Assembly (NCBI RefSeq): GCF_003063315.1
Contig: NZ_NERV01000002.1
Coordinates: forward strand, 930,001 to 994,000
Direction: 5' to 3'
DNA from: Limnohabitans sp. T6-5
Lineage (GTDB): Bacteria > Pseudomonadota > Gammaproteobacteria > Burkholderiales > Burkholderiaceae_C
DNA length: 64,000 nucleotides
Shown: in pieces, positions 16,301 to 24,487 of the stretch
How positions within the stretch are numbered: the stretch's first letter is position 1
Layout: each line of letters starts with the position of its first letter
Translations under genes and position numbers: made by a program
The notes under the pieces: generated by a model
The model's input: the letters and a program-made list of their open reading frames with translations, nothing else
Database searches by the model: none
What the model was told of the DNA's origin: nothing

Positions 16301-18460
16301 TCAATACACCGGCTGGTGCTGCTTCAAGCTGTCAATCACTTCTGCCGTCAGCACAAACCCCGCGCCATACTTCGCGGCCAGTTCAGCACACCGTTTGGCA
16401 AACGCATCCACACCCTGGCCGTAGATGAATTGCAGCGCCCCACCCGTCCAAGCCGGAAAGCCGATGCCGAAGATCGAGCCGATGTTGCCATCGTGCACCG
16501 AGGTCAGCACGCCTTCTTGCAGGCAGCGGGCGGTTTCCACGGCTTGGCGGTACAGCAGGCGGTCTTTGATGTCTTGCTGGTTGTAGGCCACGTCGGCTTT
16601 TTCAAAGCGGGTTTTGAGTTCAGGCCACAGCACTTTTTTCTGGCCAGCGGGGTAGTCGTAAAAACCACCGCCTGCGGCGCGACCGGGGCGCTTGAGTTCT
16701 TTGACCATGCGCTCAACCAGCAGTTCGCCGGGTGTGGCGGTGTGGGTTTTGCCTTCTTTGGCAAAGTCTTCACGGGTTTGGTCCAGCACATGCACCGACA
16801 GCGACAGCGCCGTTTCGTCCAGCACGGCCAGCGGCCCCACGGGCATGCCCACTTGCATGGCCAGGTTTTCGATCACGGGGGCGGGGATGCCCTCGCCCAA
16901 CATGGCCGCGCCTTCCATCACAAAGGTGCCGAAGGTGCGGCTGGTGTAAAAGCCGCGCGAGTCGTTCACCACGATGGGCAGCTTGCCCAGCGCCTGCACG
17001 TAGTCATATGCACGGGCGATGGTTTCGTCATCGGTCTGCGCACCACGAATGATCTCCACCAACTGCATCTTGTCCACGGGGCTGAAGAAGTGGATGCCCA
17101 CGAATTTCTCGGGCTTGGCGCTGGCAGTGGCCAAGCCGCTGATGGGCAAGGTCGAGGTGTTGCTGGCAAAGAAACCGCCTTCGGCCAACATGGGCTCGGC
17201 CTCTTGCGTGACGCGGGCTTTGAGTTCGCGGTTTTCAAACACGGCTTCGATGATCAGGTCGCAACCTTTGAGGTCTGCGGCGCTGGCGGTGGGCTGGATG
17301 AGTGACAACAGGGCCGCTTGTTTGTCAGCCGCCATGCGGCCTTTGTCCACGCGCTTTTGCGTGAGCTTGTGGCTGTAGGCCTTGCCTTTTTCAGCGGCTT
17401 CAACGCTCACGTCTTTGAGCACCGTGGCGATGCCCCGGCTCGCTTGTGAATACGCGATGCCCGAGCCCATCATGCCCGCACCCAAGATGCCCACTTTTTG
17501 GGGCTTGTAGCGCGGTGCAGCCTTGGGGCGGCTTTGGCCGCCCTTGATGCTGTTCATGTTGAAGAAGAAGGTGTTGATCATGTTGCGCGCCACCTGGCTG
17601 GTCATGAGGCCAGCGAGGTAACGGCTTTCGATGCGCATGGCGGTGTCAAAGTCCACCATCGCGCCTTCCACCATGGCGGCCAGCGCCGCTTCGGGGGCGG
17701 GGTAGAGGCCACGCGTTTTTTGTTTGAGCACTGCAGGGGCCACGCTCAGCATGCCCGCGATCTTGGGGTTGCTCGGCGTACCGCCAGGCATTTTGTAGTC
17801 CTTGCGGTCCCACAGGTGTTGGGCGGCTTCGGGCTGACCTTGGGCTGCCGCAATGTGCGCCAAAGCGCGGGGGCGCAGCTCGTCATCACTGGCCACGATC
17901 TCGTGCACCAAGCCCAACTTTTGCGCCTCTTCGGGGCCAAAGAGTTTGCTTTCCAGCACATAGGGCTGCGCGGCCAGCAGGCCCAGTTGCCGCGTCATCT
18001 TGGTGATACCACCACCGCCAGGAATCAAACCCAGCGTGACTTCGGGCAAGCCAAATTGTGTTTTGGGGTTGGCGGTGGCGATGCGGTGGTGGCCGATCAA
18101 AGCCACTTCCCAGCCGCCGCCCAGCGCCGTACCGTTGAGGCAGCTGACCACCGGCACGCCCAGCGTCTCGATGGTGCGGAAAGCTTTCTTGATGCCTTCG
18201 ATCTCGGCAAAGACACGCGGGCCGTCCGAGGCTTGCGAGCGCATCACACCTTTCAGGTCGGCCCCTGCAAAGAAGGTGGACTTGGCCGAGGCCAAGATGA
18301 CCCCTTTTAAAGATGCCTTGTCTTTGGCCACCTGCTCGGCCGCCTGTGTCAGGTCGGCCTGCCATTGCAGGCACATGGTGTTGACCGGCGAGCCTTGCTC
18401 GTCAAAGGTGATGGTGGCGATGCCGTCCGCCAGTTCGTAGCGCAGTGTTTTCAAAATCAT
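16301..18460 (-). CDS. fadJ: 3-hydroxyacyl-CoA dehydrogenase / enoyl-CoA hydratase, FadJ/FadB type
   Basis: A 719-residue two-domain beta-oxidation enzyme. The N-terminal crotonase fold has FFAGADLKG near residue 66 and GGWEVALIGHHRIA near residue 115. The central NAD-binding domain begins with VGILGAGMMGSGIA near residue 320, with the HFFSPVDKMQLVEII dehydrogenase motif after it. It hydrates enoyl-CoA and oxidises 3-hydroxyacyl-CoA in the cytosol. The start at 18460 follows GGGGAGA; an upstream in-frame start adds an unrelated stretch. The thiolase gene ends 16 bases upstream, giving a thiolase-fadJ operon. The last 290 bases are duplicated at 3591-3880. Confidence 0.9.
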   Translation of the reverse strand: MILKTLRYELADGIATITFDEQGSPVNTMCLQWQADLTQAAEQVAKDKASLKGVILASAKSTFFAGADLKGVMRSQASDGPRVFAEIEGIKKAFRTIETLGVPVVSCLNGTALGGGWEVALIGHHRIATANPKTQFGLPEVTLGLIPGGGGITKMTRQLGLLAAQPYVLESKLFGPEEAQKLGLVHEIVASDDELRPRALAHIAAAQGQPEAAQHLWDRKDYKMPGGTPSNPKIAGMLSVAPAVLKQKTRGLYPAPEAALAAMVEGAMVDFDTAMRIESRYLAGLMTSQVARNMINTFFFNMNSIKGGQSRPKAAPRYKPQKVGILGAGMMGSGIAYSQASRGIATVLKDVSVEAAEKGKAYSHKLTQKRVDKGRMAADKQAALLSLIQPTASAADLKGCDLIIEAVFENRELKARVTQEAEPMLAEGGFFASNTSTLPISGLATASAKPEKFVGIHFFSPVDKMQLVEIIRGAQTDDETIARAYDYVQALGKLPIVVNDSRGFYTSRTFGTFVMEGAAMLGEGIPAPVIENLAMQVGMPVGPLAVLDETALSLSVHVLDQTREDFAKEGKTHTATPGELLVERMVKELKRPGRAAGGGFYDYPAGQKKVLWPELKTRFEKADVAYNQQDIKDRLLYRQAVETARCLQEGVLTSVHDGNIGSIFGIGFPAWTGGALQFIYGQGVDAFAKRCAELAAKYGAGFVLTAEVIDSLKQHQPVY

Positions 18461-18476
18461 TTTGGTGTCTCCCCGA

Positions 18477-19682
18477 TCAAACGCGTTCAACGATGGTGGC
18501 AATGCCCATGCCGCCGCCCACACACAAAGTGGCCATGCCGTAACGCAACTTGCGGCGGTGGAGCTCGTCGATCAGGATGCCGATGATCATCGCGCCCGTG
18601 GCCCCCAGCGGGTGGCCCATGGCGATCGCGCCGCCGTTGACGTTGACCTTGTCGTGCGGCACGCCCATCTCTTGCATGAACTTCATGGGCACGGCAGCAA
18701 ACGCCTCGTTCACCTCAAACAAATCGATCTGGTCAATCGTCAGGCCCGCCTTAGCCAGCGCCTTGCGGGCGGCGGGCATGGGGCCTGTGAGCATGATGGT
18801 CGGGTCAGCACCCGACAAGGCCACCGACACGATGCGCGCACGCGGCGTGAGGCCATGGGTTTTGCCAGCGGCCTCTGACCCGATCAACACCGCCGCTGCG
18901 CCGTCCACGATGCCGGACGAGTTGCCTGCGTGGTGCACATGGTGGATGCGCTCGACCTGCGGGTAGCGCTGCAAGGCCACGGCGTCAAAGCCCATCGCGC
19001 CAAGTTGTTCAAACGAGGCTTTGAGGCCGCCCAGTGTTTCCACCGTGGTGCTGGGCTTGATGAATTCGTCTTGCGCCAGGATGACCTGGCCCAGCTTGTC
19101 TTTGACCGGCACGACCGAGCCATCGAAGTAACCCGCTGCTCGCGCGGCCGTGGCGCGCTTTTGCGACTCGACCGCAAAGGCGTCCACATCGTGGCGCGTG
19201 AAGCCGCTCATGGTGGCGATCAGGTCAGCGCCAATGCCTTGCGGCACAAACAGCGTGGCGCTGTTGGTCTCGGGGTCTTGCGCCCAGGCGCCGCCGTCCG
19301 AGCCAATCGGCACGCGGCTCATGCTTTCGAGGCCACCGGCCACGACCAGGTCTTCCCAGCCGCTGCGCACTTTCATGGCGGCGGTGTTGACGGCCTCTAA
19401 ACCCGAGGCGCAAAAGCGGTTGAGCTGCACGCCTGAGCAGCGCCAGTCCCAACCCGCAGCCAGCGCCGCCACTTTGGAGATCACCGAGCCCTGTTCGCCA
19501 ATGGGCGAGACCACGCCCATGACCACGTCGTCCACTGCCGCAGTGTCGAACTGGTTGCGGCTTTGCAGCTCGCGCAGGACGCCCGACAGCAAGCTGATGG
19601 GCTTGACTTCGTGCAGGCTGCCGTCTTTTTTGCCTTTGCCACGCGGTGTGCGTATGGCGTCATAAACAAATGCTTCGCTCAT
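18477..19682 (-). CDS. Acetyl-CoA C-acyltransferase (FadI/FadA-type thiolase)
   Basis: A 401-residue thiolase that releases acetyl-CoA from 3-ketoacyl-CoA. The nucleophile Cys is in [12 protein letters not shown] near residue 90, the His in [14 protein letters not shown] near residue 350, and the second Cys in TLCVGGGMG near the end. The start at 19682 follows GAGGAGA. It is the first gene of the operon with the FadJ-type enzyme and is divergent from an acyl-CoA dehydrogenase, so all beta-oxidation steps after acyl-CoA activation are grouped. Confidence 0.9.
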   Translation of the reverse strand: MSEAFVYDAIRTPRGKGKKDGSLHEVKPISLLSGVLRELQSRNQFDTAAVDDVVMGVVSPIGEQGSVISKVAALAAGWDWRCSGVQLNRFCASGLEAVNTAAMKVRSGWEDLVVAGGLESMSRVPIGSDGGAWAQDPETNSATLFVPQGIGADLIATMSGFTRHDVDAFAVESQKRATAARAAGYFDGSVVPVKDKLGQVILAQDEFIKPSTTVETLGGLKASFEQLGAMGFDAVALQRYPQVERIHHVHHAGNSSGIVDGAAAVLIGSEAAGKTHGLTPRARIVSVALSGADPTIMLTGPMPAARKALAKAGLTIDQIDLFEVNEAFAAVPMKFMQEMGVPHDKVNVNGGAIAMGHPLGATGAMIIGILIDELHRRKLRYGMATLCVGGGMGIATIVERV

Positions 19683-19754
19683 GGGGTCTGTCTCCTCGGT
19701 GTCATCAGGGGGATTGCCCTGTGTTGTGGGTTTCAGCATTCAGTATAGACTTTT

Positions 19755-19772
19755 ACCAAGCAAACGCTTTGT
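19755..19772. promoter_or_regulatory. Candidate operator between thiolase and acyl-CoA dehydrogenase
   Basis: ACCAAGCA and CGCTTTGT form an imperfect 18-bp palindrome centred in the divergent promoter region. The size and symmetry fit a TetR-family site; the TetR gene at 21096 is the obvious candidate regulator. Confidence 0.4.
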
Positions 19773-19807
19773 GAAAATACCAACCCCCAAGTCTTGAAGG
19801 TGACACC

Positions 19808-20971
19808 ATCATTGAACGCACACTCTTTTCCGCCGACCACGAAGCCTTTCGCGACAGCTTTCGCCGCTTCATGGACAAGGAAATCGCCCCCCACCACGAA
19901 GCCTGGGAAGAGCAAGGCTATGTAGACCGCGCCGTCTGGAGCAAGGCCGGTGAAAACGGCTTTTTGTGCATGACCCTGCCCGAAGCCTATGGCGGCTCGG
20001 ATGCCGACAAGCTGTATTCGGTGGTGCAGATGGAAGAATTGTCTCGCGCTGGCTTTACCGGCATCGGCTACGGCCTGCACAGCGAGATCGTCGCCCCTTA
20101 CATCCTGCATTACGGCACCGAAGCACAAAAGCAAAAGTACCTGCCCAAGCTGGCCAGCGGCGAAATGGTGGGCGCGATTGCCATGAGCGAGCCCGCTGCG
20201 GGCTCGGACCTGCAAGGCGTCAAAACCACCGCGCTCTTGCAGCCCGATGGCACTTACCTCATCAACGGCAGCAAAACCTTCATCACCAACGGCTGGCACG
20301 CCGATCTGGTGATTCTGGTGGCCAAGACCGACCCGGCTGCAGGTGCCAAAGGCACCAGCTTGTTCTTGATCGAGCGCGGCATGCCCGGCTTTGAAAAAGG
20401 CAAACGTTTGAAGAAACTGGGCCTGAAAGCCCAAGACACCTCCGAGTTGTTCTTTGACAACGTCAAGGTCAGCGCCGACCAGCTGCTGGGCGGCACGGCC
20501 ATGCAGGGCAAGGGCTTTATTTGCCTGATGGAGCAGCTGCCTTGGGAGCGCTTGCAAATCGCGATTGGCGGCATTGCGGCCGCGCAGGCAGCCATTGACT
20601 GGACGGTGCAATACGTGAAAGACCGCAAAGTGTTTGGCCAGGCCGTAGGCAACTACCAAAACACCCGCTACACCTTGGCCGAGCTGCAAACCGAGGTACA
20701 AGTTGCCCGTGTGTTCGTGGACAAGTGCTCTGAACTTTTGCTGCAGGACAAACTGGATACCGCCACAGCTAGCATGGCCAAGTACTGGTGCTCAGACTTG
20801 CAATGCAAGGTGATGGACGAGTGCGTGCAGCTGCACGGCGGCTACGGCTACATGTGGGAATACCCCATCACCCGCGCCTATGCCGACGCCCGCGTGCAAC
20901 GCATCTACGGCGGCACCAACGAGATCATGAAAGAAGTGATCTCGCGCAGCATGGGTTTGGCGGGGCGCTGA
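19808..20971 (+). CDS. Acyl-CoA dehydrogenase, long-chain/isovaleryl type, with non-AUG start
   Basis: A 387-residue flavoprotein that oxidises acyl-CoA to 2-enoyl-CoA. IAMSEPAAGSDLQGVKT is the FAD-binding strand region, and the C-terminal RIYGGTNEIM is of the YGGT type. The catalytic Glu is therefore expected in LPWERL, as in long-chain and isovaleryl enzymes. The first ATG is at 19871, but family similarity begins earlier with ERTLFSADHEAFRDSFRRFM. The only start near the AAGG at 19797-19800 is ATC (19808) or ATT (19811). I place it at ATC to give the usual M-I-E-R start; this is an inference. Confidence 0.8.
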   Translation: MIERTLFSADHEAFRDSFRRFMDKEIAPHHEAWEEQGYVDRAVWSKAGENGFLCMTLPEAYGGSDADKLYSVVQMEELSRAGFTGIGYGLHSEIVAPYILHYGTEAQKQKYLPKLASGEMVGAIAMSEPAAGSDLQGVKTTALLQPDGTYLINGSKTFITNGWHADLVILVAKTDPAAGAKGTSLFLIERGMPGFEKGKRLKKLGLKAQDTSELFFDNVKVSADQLLGGTAMQGKGFICLMEQLPWERLQIAIGGIAAAQAAIDWTVQYVKDRKVFGQAVGNYQNTRYTLAELQTEVQVARVFVDKCSELLLQDKLDTATASMAKYWCSDLQCKVMDECVQLHGGYGYMWEYPITRAYADARVQRIYGGTNEIMKEVISRSMGLAGR

Positions 20972-21007
20972 AGGTGCCGTCGCCAGCGAACATGATGTTG
21001 GATTTTT

Positions 21008-21076
21008 GTAGGAGCTTGCCTGCAAGCGATCACCCCTGGATCACGCTCGCTCATCGCCAGCAGTGCTGGCTCCTAC
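21008..21076. repeat. Pair of inverted REP elements, GTAGGAG family
   Basis: The left element (21008-21030) has GTAGGAG, stem CTTGC/GCAAG, then CGAT. The right element (21053-21076, opposite strand) has GTAGGAG, stem CCAGC/GCTGG, then CGAT. The stem bases differ but pair in both, and the GTAGGAG head and CGAT tail are the same. This is the layout of the REP doublets described in Pseudomonas and other bacteria. It lies 37 bases after the acyl-CoA dehydrogenase stop and ends 20 bases before the TetR start. Confidence 0.75.
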
Positions 21077-21095
21077 AAATGAGTAATAAGCAAGC

Positions 21096-21779
21096 ATGAC
21101 TGAGCTGGCTGAACCCAAACGCGCGCGGGGTCGCCCCCGCAAGACCGAGAACGAGCGCGACGACGGCAACCGCCGCCAGGCTCTCATTGCGGCCGCAGCG
21201 CGCCTGTTTCACCTCAAGGGTTATGACGCTACCAGCACCCGCGAAATTGCGGCGCAGGTGGGCATGCAAGCGGGTTCGCCCTTTTATCACTTTGGCAACA
21301 AACATGACCTGCTGCTGGCCGTGATGGTGGAAGGCATGAAGCAGGCCAGCGAGCGGCAAAGGGCTGCCTGCGCAGGGCAAGGCCAAGACCGATCACCCCG
21401 CGAACAACTGCGCGCCCTGATCCGCAATCAATTCGATGTGTTGCTGGGTCCTGACAGTGATTTCATTCCGGTGATGCTCTACGAATGGCGTTCATTGAAC
21501 GACGAACAGCACCAGACCATCACCGGCATCAAAGACGACTACGAAGCCGCCTGGATTCCGGTGCTGCAAGCGCTGCATGACAGCGGCCAACTGCAAGCTC
21601 CCGTGAGCTTGGCCAGGCTGATGATTTTTGGTGCGCTCAACTGGTCGGTGCAATGGTATGAAGCCCCCAACGCATCGGCCAAGCCGCGCGGATCAGCGCC
21701 TCGCGCCACATTGGACGAACTGACTGACTCGGCTTTGAAACTTTTTTTAAGAGACGGCGCAGCCAACTCTGCACTGTAA
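21096..21779 (+). CDS. TetR-family transcriptional regulator
   Basis: A 227-residue repressor with a basic N-terminal tail (ARGRPRKTENER) and a TetR helix-turn-helix at about residues 28-75; TSTREIAAQVGMQAGSPFYH is the recognition part. The C-terminal ligand domain is not specific enough to name a ligand. It lies between two acyl-CoA dehydrogenase genes, so it probably responds to an acyl-CoA and controls this catabolic group. Read in the same direction as the downstream dehydrogenase, 30 bases away. Confidence 0.85.
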   Translation: MTELAEPKRARGRPRKTENERDDGNRRQALIAAAARLFHLKGYDATSTREIAAQVGMQAGSPFYHFGNKHDLLLAVMVEGMKQASERQRAACAGQGQDRSPREQLRALIRNQFDVLLGPDSDFIPVMLYEWRSLNDEQHQTITGIKDDYEAAWIPVLQALHDSGQLQAPVSLARLMIFGALNWSVQWYEAPNASAKPRGSAPRATLDELTDSALKLFLRDGAANSAL

Positions 21780-21809
21780 AAAATTCGATACCCCCCCTGG
21801 AGACACGCC

Positions 21810-22982
21810 ATGCAATTCACCCACGAACACCGCGAAATTCAGAACACGCTCAAGCGATTCATCGAGTCCGAGATCAACCCCCATGTGGACGAGTGGGAGG
21901 CGGCCGAGATCTTCCCGGCGCATGAGGTCTTCAAGAAGATGGGCAATCTGGGCCTCTTGGGACTGACCAAGCCTGAAGCCTTTGGGGGTGGGGGACTCGA
22001 CTACTCCTACAGCATGGCCATGGCCGAGGCGCTGGGCCACATCGACTGCGGCGGCATTCCCATGGCCATTGGCGTGCAGACCGACATGGCCACGCCTGCG
22101 CTGGCACGCTTTGGCAGTGACGAATTGCGGGCGCAATTTCTGGCCCCGGCCATTGCAGGCGACATGGTGGGCTGCATTGGCGTGAGCGAGCCCGGTGCGG
22201 GCAGCGATGTGGCGGGCATCAAGACTGTGGCGCACAAGGACGGCGACGACTACGTGATCAGCGGCCAGAAAATGTGGATTACCAACAGCCTGCAGGCCGA
22301 CTGGATGTGCATGCTGGTCAACACGGGTGAAGGGCCCATCCATAAGAACAAAAGCCTGGTCATGGTGCCCATGCGCGAAAACGGCAAACTGTTGCCGGGC
22401 ATTGAAGTGGGCAAGAAGATCAAAAAAATAGGCATGAACAGCAGTGACACCGGCCTGATTTATTTTGACGAAGTGCGGGTGCCTCAGCGATACCGCATCG
22501 GCGCCGAAGGCCAGGGTTTTATCTACCAGATGCAGCAGTTTCAGGAAGAGCGCCTGTGGTGCGCGGCCAGCACACTCCAGTCGCTGACCAACTGCATTCA
22601 GTGGACAGTGGAATGGGCGCAAGACCGAAAACTCTTTGGCTCAACCTTGGCAGACCAACAATGGGTGCAGTTCAAGCTGGCCGAACTCAAGGCCGATGTA
22701 GAGAGCCTGCGCGCCCTGACCTACCAAGCCTGCGAGCACTACATCGCGGGCGAAGACGTGACCGAATGGGCCACCATGGCCAAACTCAAGGCCGGTCGCC
22801 TGAACCGAACCGTTCCAGACACCTGCCTGCAGTTCTGGGGCGGGATGGGCTTCACCTGGGAAAACAAGGTCTCGCGCATGTACCGCGATGGCCGCCTCGC
22901 ATCCATTGGCGGTGGTGCCGACGAGGTCATGCTGGGCATCCTGGCCAAGATGATGGGAATTGCCAAACGGCCCATGGCCTGA
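21810..22982 (+). CDS. Acyl-CoA dehydrogenase
   Basis: A 390-residue acyl-CoA dehydrogenase with the FAD-contact block IGVSEPGAGSDVAGIKT near residue 130, the catalytic-Glu candidate in FQEERLWCA near residue 247, and a C-terminal IGGGADEVM instead of YEGT. These features place it near the isovaleryl/citronellyl branch rather than the short-chain branch. GGAG precedes the ATG. It follows the TetR gene by 30 bases and is probably cotranscribed. Exact substrate not determinable. Confidence 0.87.
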   Translation: MQFTHEHREIQNTLKRFIESEINPHVDEWEAAEIFPAHEVFKKMGNLGLLGLTKPEAFGGGGLDYSYSMAMAEALGHIDCGGIPMAIGVQTDMATPALARFGSDELRAQFLAPAIAGDMVGCIGVSEPGAGSDVAGIKTVAHKDGDDYVISGQKMWITNSLQADWMCMLVNTGEGPIHKNKSLVMVPMRENGKLLPGIEVGKKIKKIGMNSSDTGLIYFDEVRVPQRYRIGAEGQGFIYQMQQFQEERLWCAASTLQSLTNCIQWTVEWAQDRKLFGSTLADQQWVQFKLAELKADVESLRALTYQACEHYIAGEDVTEWATMAKLKAGRLNRTVPDTCLQFWGGMGFTWENKVSRMYRDGRLASIGGGADEVMLGILAKMMGIAKRPMA

Positions 22983-23131
22983 AGCAGCAGCAGATAAAGC
23001 CATCACAGTGCGTCACCAGCATGGTTTACTCTGCCACCTCTCTTGCTACCGCTGCGTTAAGGATTGAATTTTCATGGGTGTTGCAGCGCTTACCTTCTGA
23101 TCCGGCATGGGCGGGCTTGGCTCAGGCTCTT
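22983..23131. other. Non-coding stretch after the acyl-CoA dehydrogenase
   Basis: The 301-base gap 22983-23283 holds no supported gene. This first half shows nothing recognisable. The second half carries a REP-like hairpin (23132-23156) and a strong bidirectional terminator (23216-23256). Confidence 0.5.
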
Positions 23132-23156
23132 GTCGGGGCTGAAGCCACCGACCTAC
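23132..23156 (-). repeat. REP element, GTAG-GTCGG family, single copy
   Basis: Arms GTCGG (23132-23136) and CCGAC (23148-23152) enclose an inner stem GGC/GCC, loop TGAA and a single bulged A. CTAC follows, which on the minus strand is the GTAG head. The architecture is that of the elements at 30181-30368; the inner stem has changed on both sides (GGTC/GACC there, GGC/GCC here) yet still pairs. Confidence 0.7.
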
Positions 23157-23215
23157 AAATAGCGTCTCGTCGGTCGGTCAACCCAAACTGACCCCACCGG
23201 ATCAAGCAGTCATAC

Positions 23216-23256
23216 AAAAAACCGCCAGGCCCTCGCAGGCTCTGGCGGTTTTTTTT
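23216..23256. terminator. Bidirectional intrinsic terminator
   Basis: AACCGCCAG pairs with CTGGCGGTT, with A-runs before and T-runs after the stem, between the convergent acyl-CoA dehydrogenase and substrate-binding protein genes. It can serve both strands. Confidence 0.88.
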
Positions 23257-23283
23257 GCTGCATGCAGCATCAAGCTGCCTGGA

Positions 23284-24450
23284 TCACTTGGCTTTCGGGT
23301 AGTCGGACACGACTTTCCAGCGACCTTCCTGGATCTGTGACATGCGCGAGATGTTGCTGCCCAGACGCTTGGTGGCACTGAACGTCATTTCAGGGCTACC
23401 GAACATGTCGGGGGGCAGCTTCATCGTATCCATGGCCTTGATGAAGCTTTCGGTGGTCAGGTTGGCACCGGCTTTTTCAACCGCACGCAGGTAGGAATCC
23501 AACGCGTTGTAACCATAGACCGAGAACACGGTCGGATCTTCATTGAACTTGGTTTTGTACTTGTTGGCCCAAAAACGAATGGGTTGAGCCGCCTCGTCCA
23601 GGTAAGGATGCTGAACGGTCATGGTGGCATAAAAGCCGTTCATGGCGGGGCCACCGAGTTTGTGGATCAGGTCGGTGTAGGCCGCGCTCGATCCCACGAA
23701 GGTCGGGTTAAAGCCCAGACGACGTGCTGTGGCGATGCCACCAATCGTTTCACGGATGATGGTGCCCATCACCACAAAATCGCACTTGGCAGAAGCGAGT
23801 TTTTGCATCTGCGAAGCGAAGTCTGTTGCGCCGCGTTTGTAAGTGGTGACCTCGGCGAACTGCACACCGGCGTCCTTAAGGCCTGCTTCGGCACCGCGGA
23901 ACACTTCGAGGCCGAATTCATCGTCCTGGTACATGGCACAAATTTGCTTGGCGCCTTTTTCCTTGACCAGCGCAGGCACAGCCTGGCGCATCTGGTCAAA
24001 GTAGGTCGCGGCAAACGAGTACTTGAGCTTGTGGAAGGGCTCGTACATTTCACGCGCAGCGGTCACGGGGAAAAAGTTGACCACGTTCTTTTGGAACTGC
24101 ACTGGCATGGCGGCCATGTTCTGGGCCGTACCGATGTGGGCGATCATGGCGAAGATCTTGTCCTGGTTGACCAGCTTCTGAGCCGCCAGAACGGCGCGGC
24201 GTGGGTCGTAGCCAGAGTCTTCCACCAACAGTTTGATTTTGCGGCCACCGACACCGCCTTGTTCGTTGGCTTCATCGGCACGCAGCATCATGCCCAAGCG
24301 CACCTGCTTGCCAAAACCAGCCAGCGGGCCCGACAAATCCTGAATAGAGCCGAGCACAAGTTCGTTTTTGCTCACACCTTGCGTTTCGGCCATGGCCGCT
24401 CCCGCGGTCAAGGCCATCGCCGCGGCGATCAGACTGAGTTTGATTTTCAT
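23284..24450 (-). CDS. Branched-chain amino-acid-type ABC transporter substrate-binding protein
   Basis: A 388-residue periplasmic binding protein with a Sec signal peptide (MKIKLSLIAAAMALTAGAAMA, cut before ETQG) and a LivJ/LivK-type type I fold; LVLGSIQDLSGPLAGFGKQV is the ligand-site start. It is the last gene of a run livH-livM-livG-livF-acyl-CoA synthetase-binding protein, all on the minus strand. As an acyl-CoA synthetase is embedded, the ligand may be a carboxylic or branched-chain acid rather than an amino acid; that is inference. Confidence 0.85.
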   Translation of the reverse strand: MKIKLSLIAAAMALTAGAAMAETQGVSKNELVLGSIQDLSGPLAGFGKQVRLGMMLRADEANEQGGVGGRKIKLLVEDSGYDPRRAVLAAQKLVNQDKIFAMIAHIGTAQNMAAMPVQFQKNVVNFFPVTAAREMYEPFHKLKYSFAATYFDQMRQAVPALVKEKGAKQICAMYQDDEFGLEVFRGAEAGLKDAGVQFAEVTTYKRGATDFASQMQKLASAKCDFVVMGTIIRETIGGIATARRLGFNPTFVGSSAAYTDLIHKLGGPAMNGFYATMTVQHPYLDEAAQPIRFWANKYKTKFNEDPTVFSVYGYNALDSYLRAVEKAGANLTTESFIKAMDTMKLPPDMFGSPEMTFSATKRLGSNISRMSQIQEGRWKVVSDYPKAK

Positions 24451-24487
24451 GGGGCTTGTCTCCTGTTGAAAGTGAAAAGTGAATCGG

